Below are positions 1-7,889 of a stretch of 25,350 nucleotides of DNA, one piece after another. The stretch spans positions 1-25,350 of the forward strand of contig CAZHZL010000038.1 of assembly GCA_964537245.1 (NCBI GenBank), written 5' to 3'. The stretch comes from UMGS1840 sp964537245. GTDB taxonomy: Bacteria; Bacillota; Clostridia; UMGS1840. The notes beneath the pieces were generated by a model that was not told the origin of the DNA, made no database searches, and saw nothing but the letters and a program-made list of their open reading frames with translations. Every line of letters starts with the position of its first letter. Positions within the stretch are counted from its first letter, which is position 1. A program made the translations under genes and the position numbers.

Positions 1-48
1 TTTTCATTACTTGTTTGTGCCTTGAGCGAAGAGAAAGGAATGGATTAA
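1..48 (+). CDS. 3' end of an unidentified upstream gene (partial)
   Basis: Frame 1 is open from the window edge to a TAA at 46-48 and encodes the tail FSLLVCALSEEKGMD. Only three bases separate this stop from the ATG of the metallophosphoesterase, and the AAAGGA ribosome binding site of that gene (34-39) would lie inside this reading frame, as expected for an operon. Fifteen residues are too few to name a family. It is the only frame that fits the tight spacing, but chance openness over 48 bases cannot be excluded. Confidence 0.4.
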   Translation, partial: FSLLVCALSEEKGMD

Positions 49-51
49 AAA

Positions 52-1164
52 ATGATTAATCAAAAATTTGCAGATATAGGGTATGTAAATTTCGGATATT
101 TTTCACCTGAGCTTTCCTCAGATAACAAATATCCCGAATACATAAGAAAAAATGTGCTGGAGGCTGTAGAAAAAATCCAGAATGTTCAAAACAGAAGCAG
201 CGTAACATTTGCATTTATGGCTGATATACATTATTCAAAAACCCATAATCACGACATAAGAACATCCAGACTTATGAATGCATACAAAGAAATCAAAAAA
301 CGCGTAAACATTGATATGCTTATTCTGGGCGGAGACTACACAAACGACGGTAATAAAAATTATAAAATAACGAATTACAGAGAATTAAGAGCACATCTTG
401 ATAACGAGTCTTACTTCCCTGTCAACGGAAATCACGACGACAATTCCATCTGGGGTTTATATATCAATGCAGATACATCAACACATCATTTAACATCTGA
501 CGAGCTTTATAACCTTTTTTACAACCATTTACCAAAATTCGGAGCAAAATTTGACAAAAAAAATCCCGGACTTTACTATTATGTTGATGATGAAGCTTCA
601 AAATTAAGATATATATTCCTTGACATGAGTGATATTCCGTATAAGGTTGATGAAAACGGAAAATTAATTTATACAAAACAGCATACATTTGCACTTTCAC
701 AAAATCAGCTTGACTGGCTTACAAACGAGGCTCTTATGTTTTCGGAAGAAGGCTGGGATATCATTGTAGTTGCTCATACTTTTTCACATACTGAATACGA
801 AGAAAAAAATCTGACAGTTGTAAATGACATACTTGACGCTTATAAAAACGGAGAAAGAATAAAGAAAGAATACTACGAGGATGATTTTTTTGTAAAGATA
901 AACGCTGATTTCAAAAATAAAAAAAGAGGTAATATAATCGCATTATTTGCCGGACATCATCACGCTGATATTGTAAAATACACAAATGCGGGTTTACCGA
1001 TTATTTTCACAGGCTGCACAATCATGTACAACTATGGAGTAAAAAGAACTGACGGTGATAAATCAGAGCTTCTTTTTGATATTGTAACAGTTGACAGAAA
1101 TTCAAAAAAACTGCATATTACCCGTGTTGGTGCCGAAAGCGACAGAATAGTCGAATATAAATAA
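52..1164 (+). CDS. Calcineurin-like metallophosphoesterase
   Basis: This is a 370-residue protein with the full set of metallophosphoesterase metal-binding motifs: D-x-H (Asp58, His60 in FMADIHYSK), GGD (Asp95), GNHD (Asn127, His128), a later VVAH (His242) and the closing GHHH (301-304). Enzymes of this fold hydrolyse phosphomonoesters or phosphodiesters at a two-metal centre. The substrate cannot be read from the sequence. No signal peptide or membrane segment is visible, so it is probably cytoplasmic. The ATG has an AAAGGA site 12 bases upstream. It sits between an upstream reading frame and an AraC-type regulator on the same strand, so it probably belongs to an inducible catabolic operon, perhaps for carbohydrates; that part is inference from context. 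Confidence 0.9.
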   Translation: MINQKFADIGYVNFGYFSPELSSDNKYPEYIRKNVLEAVEKIQNVQNRSSVTFAFMADIHYSKTHNHDIRTSRLMNAYKEIKKRVNIDMLILGGDYTNDGNKNYKITNYRELRAHLDNESYFPVNGNHDDNSIWGLYINADTSTHHLTSDELYNLFYNHLPKFGAKFDKKNPGLYYYVDDEASKLRYIFLDMSDIPYKVDENGKLIYTKQHTFALSQNQLDWLTNEALMFSEEGWDIIVVAHTFSHTEYEEKNLTVVNDILDAYKNGERIKKEYYEDDFFVKINADFKNKKRGNIIALFAGHHHADIVKYTNAGLPIIFTGCTIMYNYGVKRTDGDKSELLFDIVTVDRNSKKLHITRVGAESDRIVEYK

Positions 1165-1190
1165 ATCTGAAATAAGAGGATGTGAAAATC

Positions 1191-2015
1191 ATGCTTGACA
1201 ATTCATTCAGACTGCGTTACAAAGCTGTTCCCCTTGCTACAAGCATTATGGGCAAAGCTATGGATAATACTCCTGTACACAATCACAGCGAATTTGAAAT
1301 ACTTTTTATCACAAAAGGGACAAGCACAATCAGAATAAACAATACAACATATACCGCCAAAAAAGGTGATATGTTTTTTGTTAATCCTCTTGAAATTCAT
1401 TCTGTAACAAGGGAAGATAAAGAAAATTACTCACATACCTGTGTATGCTTTGACTGTTCACTCATATCAGACAGCAAAATAAGCGATGCACTTATGTCGG
1501 AAGCACTTCACATTCAGCATTATATAAAAAACGGAAGTCCACACAGCGTTAAACTGAAAAATTTCTTTACTGAAATAATAAAATCCCATGAAGCACACAG
1601 CGAATATACAAAAACAGAAATATCCGCATATATCTCGCTTATGTTTACATATTTATTAAAAAATTCTCTTACAGACAAAAAGACATCAAAAAACAAAAAC
1701 GAGATTTTCTGCTCCAAAGTATCGGAATATATTTCTCAGAATTATTCTGAGGATATCACTTCCAAAAAAATCGCACATGACCTTTCATATAATCAGAGTT
1801 ATTTCTGCCGTATGTTCAAAAAGAATTTCAACAGCCGTTTTTCTGATTATCTCAATATGTACAGAATATCTATGTCGAGAATACTTTTGGAAGAAGGCGG
1901 CTCATCTGTTACTCAGATTGCTATCAAATGCGGCTTCAATACACCGTCGTACTTCGCAAAATGCTTTAAAAAGGCTATCGGAATTTTACCGTCAGAATAT
2001 TTAAAAAATCAATAA
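1191..2015 (+). CDS. AraC-family transcriptional regulator with cupin sensor domain
   Basis: The N-terminal half has the cupin pattern of AraC-type ligand-binding domains (VHNHSEFEILFITKG, then KKGDMFFVNPLEIHSV). The last 100 residues are the double helix-turn-helix: first helix pair around ITSKKIAHDLSYNQSYFCRMFKK, second around VTQIAIKCGFNTPSYFAKCFKK, ending in the family's typical P-S-E-Y. It probably controls a nearby operon in response to a small molecule such as a sugar. I chose ATG 1191 because AAGAGGA (1174-1180) is 10 bases upstream; the longer GTG start at 1182 would leave only one base of spacing. It follows the phosphoesterase by 26 bases with no terminator between, so the two are probably co-transcribed. 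Confidence 0.9.
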   Translation: MLDNSFRLRYKAVPLATSIMGKAMDNTPVHNHSEFEILFITKGTSTIRINNTTYTAKKGDMFFVNPLEIHSVTREDKENYSHTCVCFDCSLISDSKISDALMSEALHIQHYIKNGSPHSVKLKNFFTEIIKSHEAHSEYTKTEISAYISLMFTYLLKNSLTDKKTSKNKNEIFCSKVSEYISQNYSEDITSKKIAHDLSYNQSYFCRMFKKNFNSRFSDYLNMYRISMSRILLEEGGSSVTQIAIKCGFNTPSYFAKCFKKAIGILPSEYLKNQ

Positions 2016-2016
2016 T

Positions 2017-2054
2017 AAAAAATCCCACAAACCGTAAGCTTGTGGGATTTTTGT
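2017..2054. terminator. Bidirectional intrinsic terminator between araC-type gene and rpsI
   Basis: The inverted repeat AAATCCCACAA / TTGTGGGATTT surrounds a 9-base loop. An A-run lies on its left and a T-run on its right, so it can end transcription from both convergent operons (the regulator on + and rpsI on -). Confidence 0.9.
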
Positions 2055-2068
2055 TTGATAATAAATAA

Positions 2069-2470
2069 TTATCTTTTTGAAAACTGTGGAGCACGACGAG
2101 CTGCTTTGAGTCCGTATTTCTTTCTTTCTTTCATTCTTGGGTCTCTTGTTACGAAGCCTGCTTTTTTGAGTTCAGGTTTGAGTTCTGCGTCAAAGTTGAT
2201 GAGAGCTCTTGTGATACCGTGTCTGATAGCACCTGCCTGACCTGAAACGCCGCCGCCGAATACATTAACAACAACATCGAATTTTCCTTCGTTCTTTGTT
2301 AATACGAGTGGCTGACGAACGATAGCTTTTAATGTTTCCAAGCCGAAATAATCGTCGATATCTCTTTTATTAATTGTGATAGCTCCTTTACCCGGCATAA
2401 TTCTTACTCTGGCAACTGAGCTTTTTCTTCTACCTGTTCCCAAGTATACTTCAATATTCTTTTTAGCCAT
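2069..2470 (-). CDS. rpsI: 30S ribosomal protein S9
   Basis: This 133-residue protein has the S9 landmarks: GTGRRKSSVARVR near the start, the VFGGGVSGQAGAIRHGITRAL core, and the basic C-terminus ending KAARRAPQFSKR, whose tail reaches into the ribosomal P site in known structures. Length is normal for a bacterial S9. The ATG is preceded by an AGGAGGT-type site (complement of 2479-2484) at 8 bases. It follows rplM by 16 bases in the conserved rplM-rpsI order and ends at the shared terminator. Confidence 0.98.
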   Translation of the reverse strand: MAKKNIEVYLGTGRRKSSVARVRIMPGKGAITINKRDIDDYFGLETLKAIVRQPLVLTKNEGKFDVVVNVFGGGVSGQAGAIRHGITRALINFDAELKPELKKAGFVTRDPRMKERKKYGLKAARRAPQFSKR

Positions 2471-2486
2471 TATATGTTACCTCCCA

Positions 2487-2921
2487 TTAACCGTTATATA
2501 CTTCAGGCTTCTGAGCTTCGTGTTCGTGCTCAGCACCTTTGTAAATTCTTACTTTTGTAGCCATTTTTCTACCTAAAGAATTGTGTGGCAACATACCTTT
2601 GATAGCAAGCAACATAGCTTTTTCAGGATTTTCAGCCATAAGCTTTTCATAAGATACAGCTTTGAGTCCGCCGATGTAGCCTGTGTGTCTGTAATAAATT
2701 TTGTTCTGAAGCTTGTTTCCTGTTAAAACTGCTTTTTCAGCATTAATAACAATTACATGGTCTCCCAAGTCAACATTAGGTGTGAACTCAGGACGGTGTT
2801 TTCCTCTTAAAATTGTTGCAACCTTAGCTGCTGTTCTTCCCAAAGGCATATCAGCTGCGTCAACAATGTACCATTTAGCTTCTTCTTTGCCCGGTTTTGC
2901 AAGATAAGTATTTTTCATCAT
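2487..2921 (-). CDS. rplM: 50S ribosomal protein L13
   Basis: This 144-residue protein matches L13 throughout: KWYIVDAADMPLGRTAAKVA, LRGKHRPEFTPNVDLGDHVIVINA, YYRHTGYIGG, and the PHNSLGRKMATKVRIYKG signature. Length is normal for the family. Two adjacent ATG codons occur (2921 and 2918); the first is chosen because GGAGGT (complement of 2931-2936) is 9 bases upstream. It is the first gene of the rplM-rpsI operon and is preceded by a consensus promoter and a structured leader. In many Firmicutes this pair sits in a larger ribosomal or truA cluster; here it stands alone. Confidence 0.98.
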   Translation of the reverse strand: MMKNTYLAKPGKEEAKWYIVDAADMPLGRTAAKVATILRGKHRPEFTPNVDLGDHVIVINAEKAVLTGNKLQNKIYYRHTGYIGGLKAVSYEKLMAENPEKAMLLAIKGMLPHNSLGRKMATKVRIYKGAEHEHEAQKPEVYNG

Positions 2922-2956
2922 TATACTTATACCTCCATATATTAATTAATTTTTAT

Positions 2957-2991
2957 ACTGTATTTACCGCTTGTTTCCAAACGACCTCAGT
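2957..2991 (-). promoter_or_regulatory. Structured rplM leader (L13-leader-like RNA)
   Basis: Just downstream of the rplM promoter the transcript can fold as an outer ACUG/CAGU helix. This encloses the stem CGUUUG/CAAGCG (with one U-G pair), which is capped by a GAAA tetraloop at 2968-2983 and followed by a purine-rich GGUAAAUA strand. Firmicutes are known to carry an L13 leader, thought to act in autoregulation of rplM-rpsI. The position and form fit that element. Assignment is by structure and location; I did not run a covariance model. Confidence 0.65.
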
Positions 2992-2992
2992 T

Positions 2993-3021
2993 ATTATACA
3001 CAATAATTCTCAATTTGTCAA
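2993..3021 (-). promoter_or_regulatory. Consensus sigma-A promoter for rplM-rpsI
   Basis: On the minus strand, TTGACA (3016-3021) is followed after exactly 17 bases by TATAAT (2993-2998). Both hexamers match the housekeeping consensus perfectly, as expected for a highly expressed ribosomal operon. Transcription would start close to the L13-type leader helix. Confidence 0.9.
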
Positions 3022-3162
3022 GATTTTTTTTGAAATTTTTAATTTAAAAATAAAAATCTCGTTTTTTCTCTTGTTTTCTCTTCAAATCTCTCTTTTTTAA
3101 AAGTACATTTTTTATTTCGAATTAAAGACACTGTTACATATATATTACCAAAATATTAAAAA

Positions 3163-3178
3163 TGTGAAATTCTTGTGA
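3163..3178 (+). promoter_or_regulatory. TGTGA direct repeat upstream of SLH gene promoter
   Basis: Two TGTGA pentamers start at 3163 and 3174, 11 bases apart, so they face the same side of the helix. They end 7 bases before the -35 box. A further TGTGA begins at 3218, near the expected transcription start and 44 bases (4 x 11) from the second copy. This is the arrangement used by winged-helix response regulators that bind as tandem dimers. A similar set occurs before the MacA-like operon at 18028-18065. The regulator is unknown. Confidence 0.4.
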
Positions 3179-3184
3179 TAAATA

Positions 3185-3213
3185 TTGACATAAAAGTAAA
3201 AATCTGATATTAT
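3185..3213 (+). promoter_or_regulatory. Sigma-A promoter for the large SLH protein gene
   Basis: TTGACA (3185-3190) and TATTAT (3208-3213) are separated by 17 bases. Transcription would begin near 3220, leaving a leader of about 75 bases. The leader can form two small stems (AAGATG/CATCTT at 3224-3243 and TTAAAG/CTTTAA at 3243-3259) before the GGGAGG ribosome binding site at 3281-3286. Confidence 0.8.
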
Positions 3214-3294
3214 GTATTGTGATAAGATGACTAAAAACATCTTTAAAGGGCAGCTTTAATTTATAACCATTTTACAAAAAGGGAGGAAACAGAT

Positions 3295-6200
3295 ATGAAA
3301 TTTAGAAGAATTTTATCTCTTTTAATCACTGTTATGATGCTTTTATCTGTAAGTTTAACAGCTACTGCTGAAACTTATAACGATGTAAGCACTACCGACT
3401 CATATTACGAAGCCGTTGAAGCTTTGAGTTCACTCGGAATTTTAAAAGGCTACGGAGACGGCGGATTTCAGCCTGACGGAAAGATTACCCGTGCTGAAGC
3501 TGCGGTAATTATTATGAGAATTTCAGGTATGGGTGCTTCTGAAAATTTAAGAATAGACACCATATTTGACGATGTTAACTCAAGTCATTGGGCGTCGGGC
3601 GTAATAAGCGACGCATATAGTGCGGGTATTATTAACGGTATGTCACTTAAGTATGACGCAAACGGCAATGTTATCGGCGGAATTTTCAAGCCTGAAGACG
3701 AGGTTACATACGATCAGTTTATAAAAATGCTTGTATGTGCGCTTGGTTATCAGAAAAAAGCTGAAGCTTCAGTTGCAAAAGGAACAGACCCCTACCCTAC
3801 CGGTTACAGAATGATTGCCACACAGAAAAGAATTACGGAAGGCACATCAAATACAGACGGAGGCGCTGCCCGTTCAACAATAGCAAGGCTCGTGTATAAT
3901 GCACTTACTGTAAACCTTATGGATCAGACTTCTTTCGGAAGCGATGAAAATTTCCAGGAAATCAACAATCAGTCAATTCTTTATACAAAGCTTAATGCTA
4001 TAATGGTTGACGCAAAAATATCAAATGTATCGCTTGACCCGTCAACGAAGAAGGTTTCTCTTACTATTATAAACGGCGGTTATGACCAGACGGCGCTTGC
4101 AAATTATAAATATAATACAGCCAACTGTTTATCAAATGTAGATAAAGGTGATGTTAATCTTGCAGGTATGCAGGGACTTACCGTTACAGCCATTGTAGAC
4201 ATATCAGAATACGGTAATGAAAAATTGCTTGCAGTTTTCCCAAAGACAGGAAAGAATTATGAGCTTGCAATTACACCTTCGTTGTTCAAGGATATTTCGG
4301 GAACAAATATAAGATATTACAAGGATTCGGAAGCGACTACGGTAAATACATCTTCAAAGGTTGAAGCACCGTTTAATATTTATCTGAATCTCGTTAATGT
4401 TGAAGAAATTTCTTCTTCAAGCCTTATTGCTTCAACAGTTGCAAAATACGCTGTGCAGAACGGAATAGGCGGTGTATCAACAAACGATGTTTTATACAGA
4501 TTTGTAGATACAGACAACAACAGCTACTACGATACACTATTTATAGAAAACGCAGCGTCATTTATTGTTGGAAAAATAAACAGCTCTGATAAATCAATCT
4601 ACCGTTCTACTAATTCGGGAGTATTTAACAGCTCACTTGCATGGAACAGCGTAGGAACATATTCACTTACTCCGCTTTCACTTGATACATCTGACGAAGA
4701 TGTTTCATATTCTATAAAGGATTCCAACGGTAATGCACTTGATTTTGAGGATATCAGCGTGGGTGATGTTCTTACGGTATATATGTCAGAAGAAAGCGGC
4801 TATTCACATTATGAAATAGTTGTTTCGACTGCACGCGCAGTATCAGGTTCGATAGACGAAACATATACCCAGAAGCTTAAAGACAGTGCAACAACAGTAA
4901 CATATTATAAGATAGACGGTGAAAGCTATCGCCTCAATAACGCAGATTCAAGTTCAAAGCTTGAGCCGGGACTTACAGGCGAATTTATGCTTACCGCTGA
5001 CAACAAAATTATAGCATTCAGCTTAGACGCTAAGATAAGAAACTTCGCTGCTGCAATCAATGTTGCAAAATCAATTTCAGCATTTGATTCAGGCGTAAGT
5101 GTTCAGCTTTTTACACAAAACGGTAATGTTTCTGTATACAAGCTTGCGTCTACCTATTATCTGAACGGAGTATCAAGTAAAGTTGATGACTCTACTGTAA
5201 CAACAGTTGCTTCTACTTTAAAAACTGCAATCGCAGGACAGATAGTTATATATGAGCTTAATTCAAGCGGCGAAATCAAAAAGCTTTACTACGGTAACGA
5301 AGGTATGAAGCTCGTTGATGAAGATTACAGACTTATGGACTATACCACACCGACAACATATAAGAGTTATTCTTCAAAGCTCGGTTCAGCGTATATTTCA
5401 GATAACACATCTATCGTTGCAATAAAAAATTCAGCTAAATATACTGAAGATGAACAATATTCACTTATAAGCAAATATTCACTTGTTGATGAAAAATCTT
5501 ATCCTTGCTATGTTGTTACAGACAGCGCGAGAGAAGCTGAATTTGTCCTTCTTACAGGATTTGTTGCAGCTCCGTCTGCTACATCACAGCCGATTATAGT
5601 TACAGGAATCGGTACAACTGCTGTAAACGGTTATCCAAGAAAATTAATCAAGGGTTACATCGGAAATCAGTCAGTATCCTACCCTCTTGCTGATGAGAGC
5701 GAGGTTACATTTATTGATATGTCTGGCAAGGTTGACGGCAATGCATTCACAACACTCGGCATAAGTACATCATATCAGTCATATACCACATTGAAGGCTG
5801 CAAAAGACGCGGCTGATTCAAAAGTAGAGCAAGCATTGGCAGAACAGACAGCAGCAGCTGCACTGTTAAATACAGCAACTGCTGAACACGATGCTAAAAA
5901 AACAGCGTTAGATGAAGCAAAAGCTGCACTTGACGCAGCGAAAGCCGCTTTAGATGAAGCGAACGCTTCACAGCAGAATACACTCACTATTGAACAAACA
6001 CAGCTTTCACTTGCAGAAGCGCAGAGTGCTTACGACACAGCAAAAGAAGAAAAAGAAGCCTCAGACGCAAAGCTTGCGGTAGCACTTACAGATAAAAACA
6101 ATGCAGAAGCGGCATATATCTCAGCTACCAAAAACTGCGAAGAGACGAAAGCAGAGCTTGCAAAAGCAGAAGAAAATCTTACAAAAGCAGGCGAAGCTTT

Positions 6201-7839
6201 GATTGCGGCTGAAAATGCTGAAAAAGCCTTAAACGAAAAAATCGCAGCAGCTGAAGCGGAAAAAGCAACACTCACACAAAAGCTTGACGCATTAAAGAAA
6301 ACTGCTGAAGCATCAGCTTCAAATATAACGAAGCTTACCGCAGATGTAAAATCAGCAAAAGAGCTTACAGAATCCAAGCTAAAAATTAAAACATCTGCTG
6401 ATACTGCATTAAAGACAGCAGCAGACGAAAAACAGAAGGCTGATAATACACTTTTACAGGCTGAAAAGGCACTCAAAGACCTTGAAGCTGCAAAAGCTGA
6501 GGAAGCAAAAATCACAGTGGCAAAAGCTGAAGTTACAAAAGCTAACACAGCTGTATTAACAGTTTCGGAAGCTCTCAAAAAAGCACAGGAATCACAGACA
6601 AAGGCTGAAAGTGAATATAAAACTGCTTTAGCTTCACAGACAAAAGCTGAAGAAGCGCTTACGGCTGAAAAGAAAGTGCTTTCAGATACAAACACAGCAA
6701 TCGCGGCAGCAAAAACACCTGAAACGGTTACCGCCGAAATTGAAACTTTAAAAGCACAGCTTACAGCTTCAAAGCTTACAACTTCCGAAGCTAACAGTAA
6801 TTATATGGTTGTTTTGGAAAATAATACAAATTTAGATTTAAAATATCAGGAATTATCCAAAAAATTAGAGGTTATAACAGCTGATTACAACACTATAGCA
6901 ACAACCTATGAAAAAATAAGTACAGAGAATATTGAATATATTTCAATTCTTGACTCAAAATATAAAGCTCTTGATACGGCAAATGAACATTACAGCTTTA
7001 TACTTACAGCACAAGGTCAGCTTATCAATATAGAAGCTTTAGAAGCGGCAGTTACAGCTGCACAGAATGATTACGACGCTAAAGAAGCAGAATACAACAC
7101 TGCTAAAGCGGCTATGGATACTGCAAAAACAAACGCTGACAATGCAGATGAAGCATATAATATTGCACTTTCTGAACAGACAACTGCTGAAAATAATCTG
7201 AGCGGCGCTATTGTAACCGAAAATTCAGTTCCGCTTAATGTTGCAAGTGAAATAAGCGTAAATGATGTATTGCAGATAACATTAAATGCAAATGATGAAA
7301 TCACATCATATAAACATCTTGTTAAGAACTACGGCGATTATGTTTATGTAATGCAGGCAACCTCAAATGACGAGGATTCTGACAGTGATATTGCAGCTAA
7401 GCTTGTAGCTTATCCGCTTTATCAGTCATCATTACCTGATATTATAGACGACTACGATACATTTAACGGAATTGTTGTAAAAACAGGTATTACAATGGAA
7501 GGCTACGGTATCGGAGGAAGAGTTTACAATGTCAGCGGAAGAAATATTGAATTCTTCAGTCCTTTAGCAACAGCTTCAACATATGCACAGGCAATCGAAA
7601 ATCTGAAGGATGCATCAATCGACTATGATTCATATGCATACTATGTTGGCGCAACTTATTCAAAACCGACAGTTTCAACACTTGACGCACTTAAGACTTA
7701 TAAAGTAGCAGAAGGTGAAAGAACAGAAGCAGGAATAAAAACAGCGCTTAACAATTCAGATGATATCGTTTATATCTACAAATATGACGGTGACACATAT
7801 CTGACATATGTTATAGACACAAAATCAAACAACAGATAA
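3295..7839 (+). CDS. SLH-domain surface protein with large coiled-coil insertion
   Basis: This is a 1514-residue secreted protein. Residues 1-26 form a signal peptide (hydrophobic LLITVMMLL core, likely cleavage after ATA-E). Three SLH repeats follow: about 28-78 (GILKGYGDGGFQPDGKITRAEA), 91-152 (HWASGVISDAYSAGIINGM, ending ALGYQ) and a weaker one about 165-210. SLH triplets anchor proteins to pyruvylated wall polysaccharide. Residues about 210-830 are beta-rich with GDVL-type turns. Residues about 833-1302 are a long Ala/Glu/Lys-rich coiled coil, and about 1303-1514 return to beta-rich sequence. No LPXTG motif or C-terminal membrane anchor is present. It is probably an S-layer or surface-stalk protein. 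It has its own promoter, a GGGAGG site 8 bases before the ATG, and its own terminator. Its ligand is unknown. Confidence 0.88.
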   Translation: MKFRRILSLLITVMMLLSVSLTATAETYNDVSTTDSYYEAVEALSSLGILKGYGDGGFQPDGKITRAEAAVIIMRISGMGASENLRIDTIFDDVNSSHWASGVISDAYSAGIINGMSLKYDANGNVIGGIFKPEDEVTYDQFIKMLVCALGYQKKAEASVAKGTDPYPTGYRMIATQKRITEGTSNTDGGAARSTIARLVYNALTVNLMDQTSFGSDENFQEINNQSILYTKLNAIMVDAKISNVSLDPSTKKVSLTIINGGYDQTALANYKYNTANCLSNVDKGDVNLAGMQGLTVTAIVDISEYGNEKLLAVFPKTGKNYELAITPSLFKDISGTNIRYYKDSEATTVNTSSKVEAPFNIYLNLVNVEEISSSSLIASTVAKYAVQNGIGGVSTNDVLYRFVDTDNNSYYDTLFIENAASFIVGKINSSDKSIYRSTNSGVFNSSLAWNSVGTYSLTPLSLDTSDEDVSYSIKDSNGNALDFEDISVGDVLTVYMSEESGYSHYEIVVSTARAVSGSIDETYTQKLKDSATTVTYYKIDGESYRLNNADSSSKLEPGLTGEFMLTADNKIIAFSLDAKIRNFAAAINVAKSISAFDSGVSVQLFTQNGNVSVYKLASTYYLNGVSSKVDDSTVTTVASTLKTAIAGQIVIYELNSSGEIKKLYYGNEGMKLVDEDYRLMDYTTPTTYKSYSSKLGSAYISDNTSIVAIKNSAKYTEDEQYSLISKYSLVDEKSYPCYVVTDSAREAEFVLLTGFVAAPSATSQPIIVTGIGTTAVNGYPRKLIKGYIGNQSVSYPLADESEVTFIDMSGKVDGNAFTTLGISTSYQSYTTLKAAKDAADSKVEQALAEQTAAAALLNTATAEHDAKKTALDEAKAALDAAKAALDEANASQQNTLTIEQTQLSLAEAQSAYDTAKEEKEASDAKLAVALTDKNNAEAAYISATKNCEETKAELAKAEENLTKAGEALIAAENAEKALNEKIAAAEAEKATLTQKLDALKKTAEASASNITKLTADVKSAKELTESKLKIKTSADTALKTAADEKQKADNTLLQAEKALKDLEAAKAEEAKITVAKAEVTKANTAVLTVSEALKKAQESQTKAESEYKTALASQTKAEEALTAEKKVLSDTNTAIAAAKTPETVTAEIETLKAQLTASKLTTSEANSNYMVVLENNTNLDLKYQELSKKLEVITADYNTIATTYEKISTENIEYISILDSKYKALDTANEHYSFILTAQGQLINIEALEAAVTAAQNDYDAKEAEYNTAKAAMDTAKTNADNADEAYNIALSEQTTAENNLSGAIVTENSVPLNVASEISVNDVLQITLNANDEITSYKHLVKNYGDYVYVMQATSNDEDSDSDIAAKLVAYPLYQSSLPDIIDDYDTFNGIVVKTGITMEGYGIGGRVYNVSGRNIEFFSPLATASTYAQAIENLKDASIDYDSYAYYVGATYSKPTVSTLDALKTYKVAEGERTEAGIKTALNNSDDIVYIYKYDGDTYLTYVIDTKSNNR
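5791..7200 (+). other. Alanine-rich coiled-coil segment within the SLH protein
   Basis: Residues about 833-1302 are dominated by A, E, K, D, T and L in heptad-like patterns (for example KTALDEAKAALDAAKAALDE), with almost no glycine, proline or aromatics. The part at about residues 1166-1250 is less alanine-rich and contains tyrosines and asparagines (NSNYMVVLENNTNLD), and could be a turn or hinge. Beta-type sequence lies on both sides, so the segment may fold back as a helical hairpin or run as a stalk. The very open antisense frame here results from the repetitive GCA/GAA/AAA codon use. Confidence 0.75.
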
Positions 7840-7850
7840 AAGATAATATA

Positions 7851-7889
7851 AAAAATACAGCCTCGCTTAAAAAGTGAGGCTGTATTTTT
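7851..7889. terminator. Bidirectional terminator between SLH gene and M56-LCP gene
   Basis: A long inverted repeat (AAAAATACAGCCTCGCTT / AAGTGAGGCTGTATTTTT, one G-T pair, AAA loop) has a T-run on both strands. The minus-strand gene's stop codon lies in its right edge. It serves two convergent transcripts. Confidence 0.92.

Larger units (their letters stand above)
2922..3294. other. 373-bp divergent intergenic region
   Basis: This gap separates rplM (-) from the large SLH gene (+). It holds the rplM leader and promoter at its left end (2957-3021). At its right end are a TGTGA direct repeat (3163-3178), a + strand promoter (3185-3213) and a short leader with two small hairpins. The middle, about 3022-3160, is plain AT-rich sequence with no convincing gene or signal. 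Confidence 0.7.

Noticed and set aside
1182..1190. GTG start for the AraC-type regulator
   Set aside because: The Shine-Dalgarno AAGAGGA would be one base away; ATG 1191 has normal spacing.
6030..6695. Long open frame (221 codons) on the minus strand inside the SLH gene
   Set aside because: It is antisense to the Ala/Glu/Lys coiled coil. The protein would be Ser/Ala/Phe repeats produced by reversed GCA, GAA and AAA codons, with no ribosome binding site or domain.
5791..7200. Coiled-coil region as a tandem DNA repeat or foreign insertion
   Set aside because: Heptads are irregular and no exact nucleotide period or flanking direct repeats were seen; treated as a protein-level feature only.
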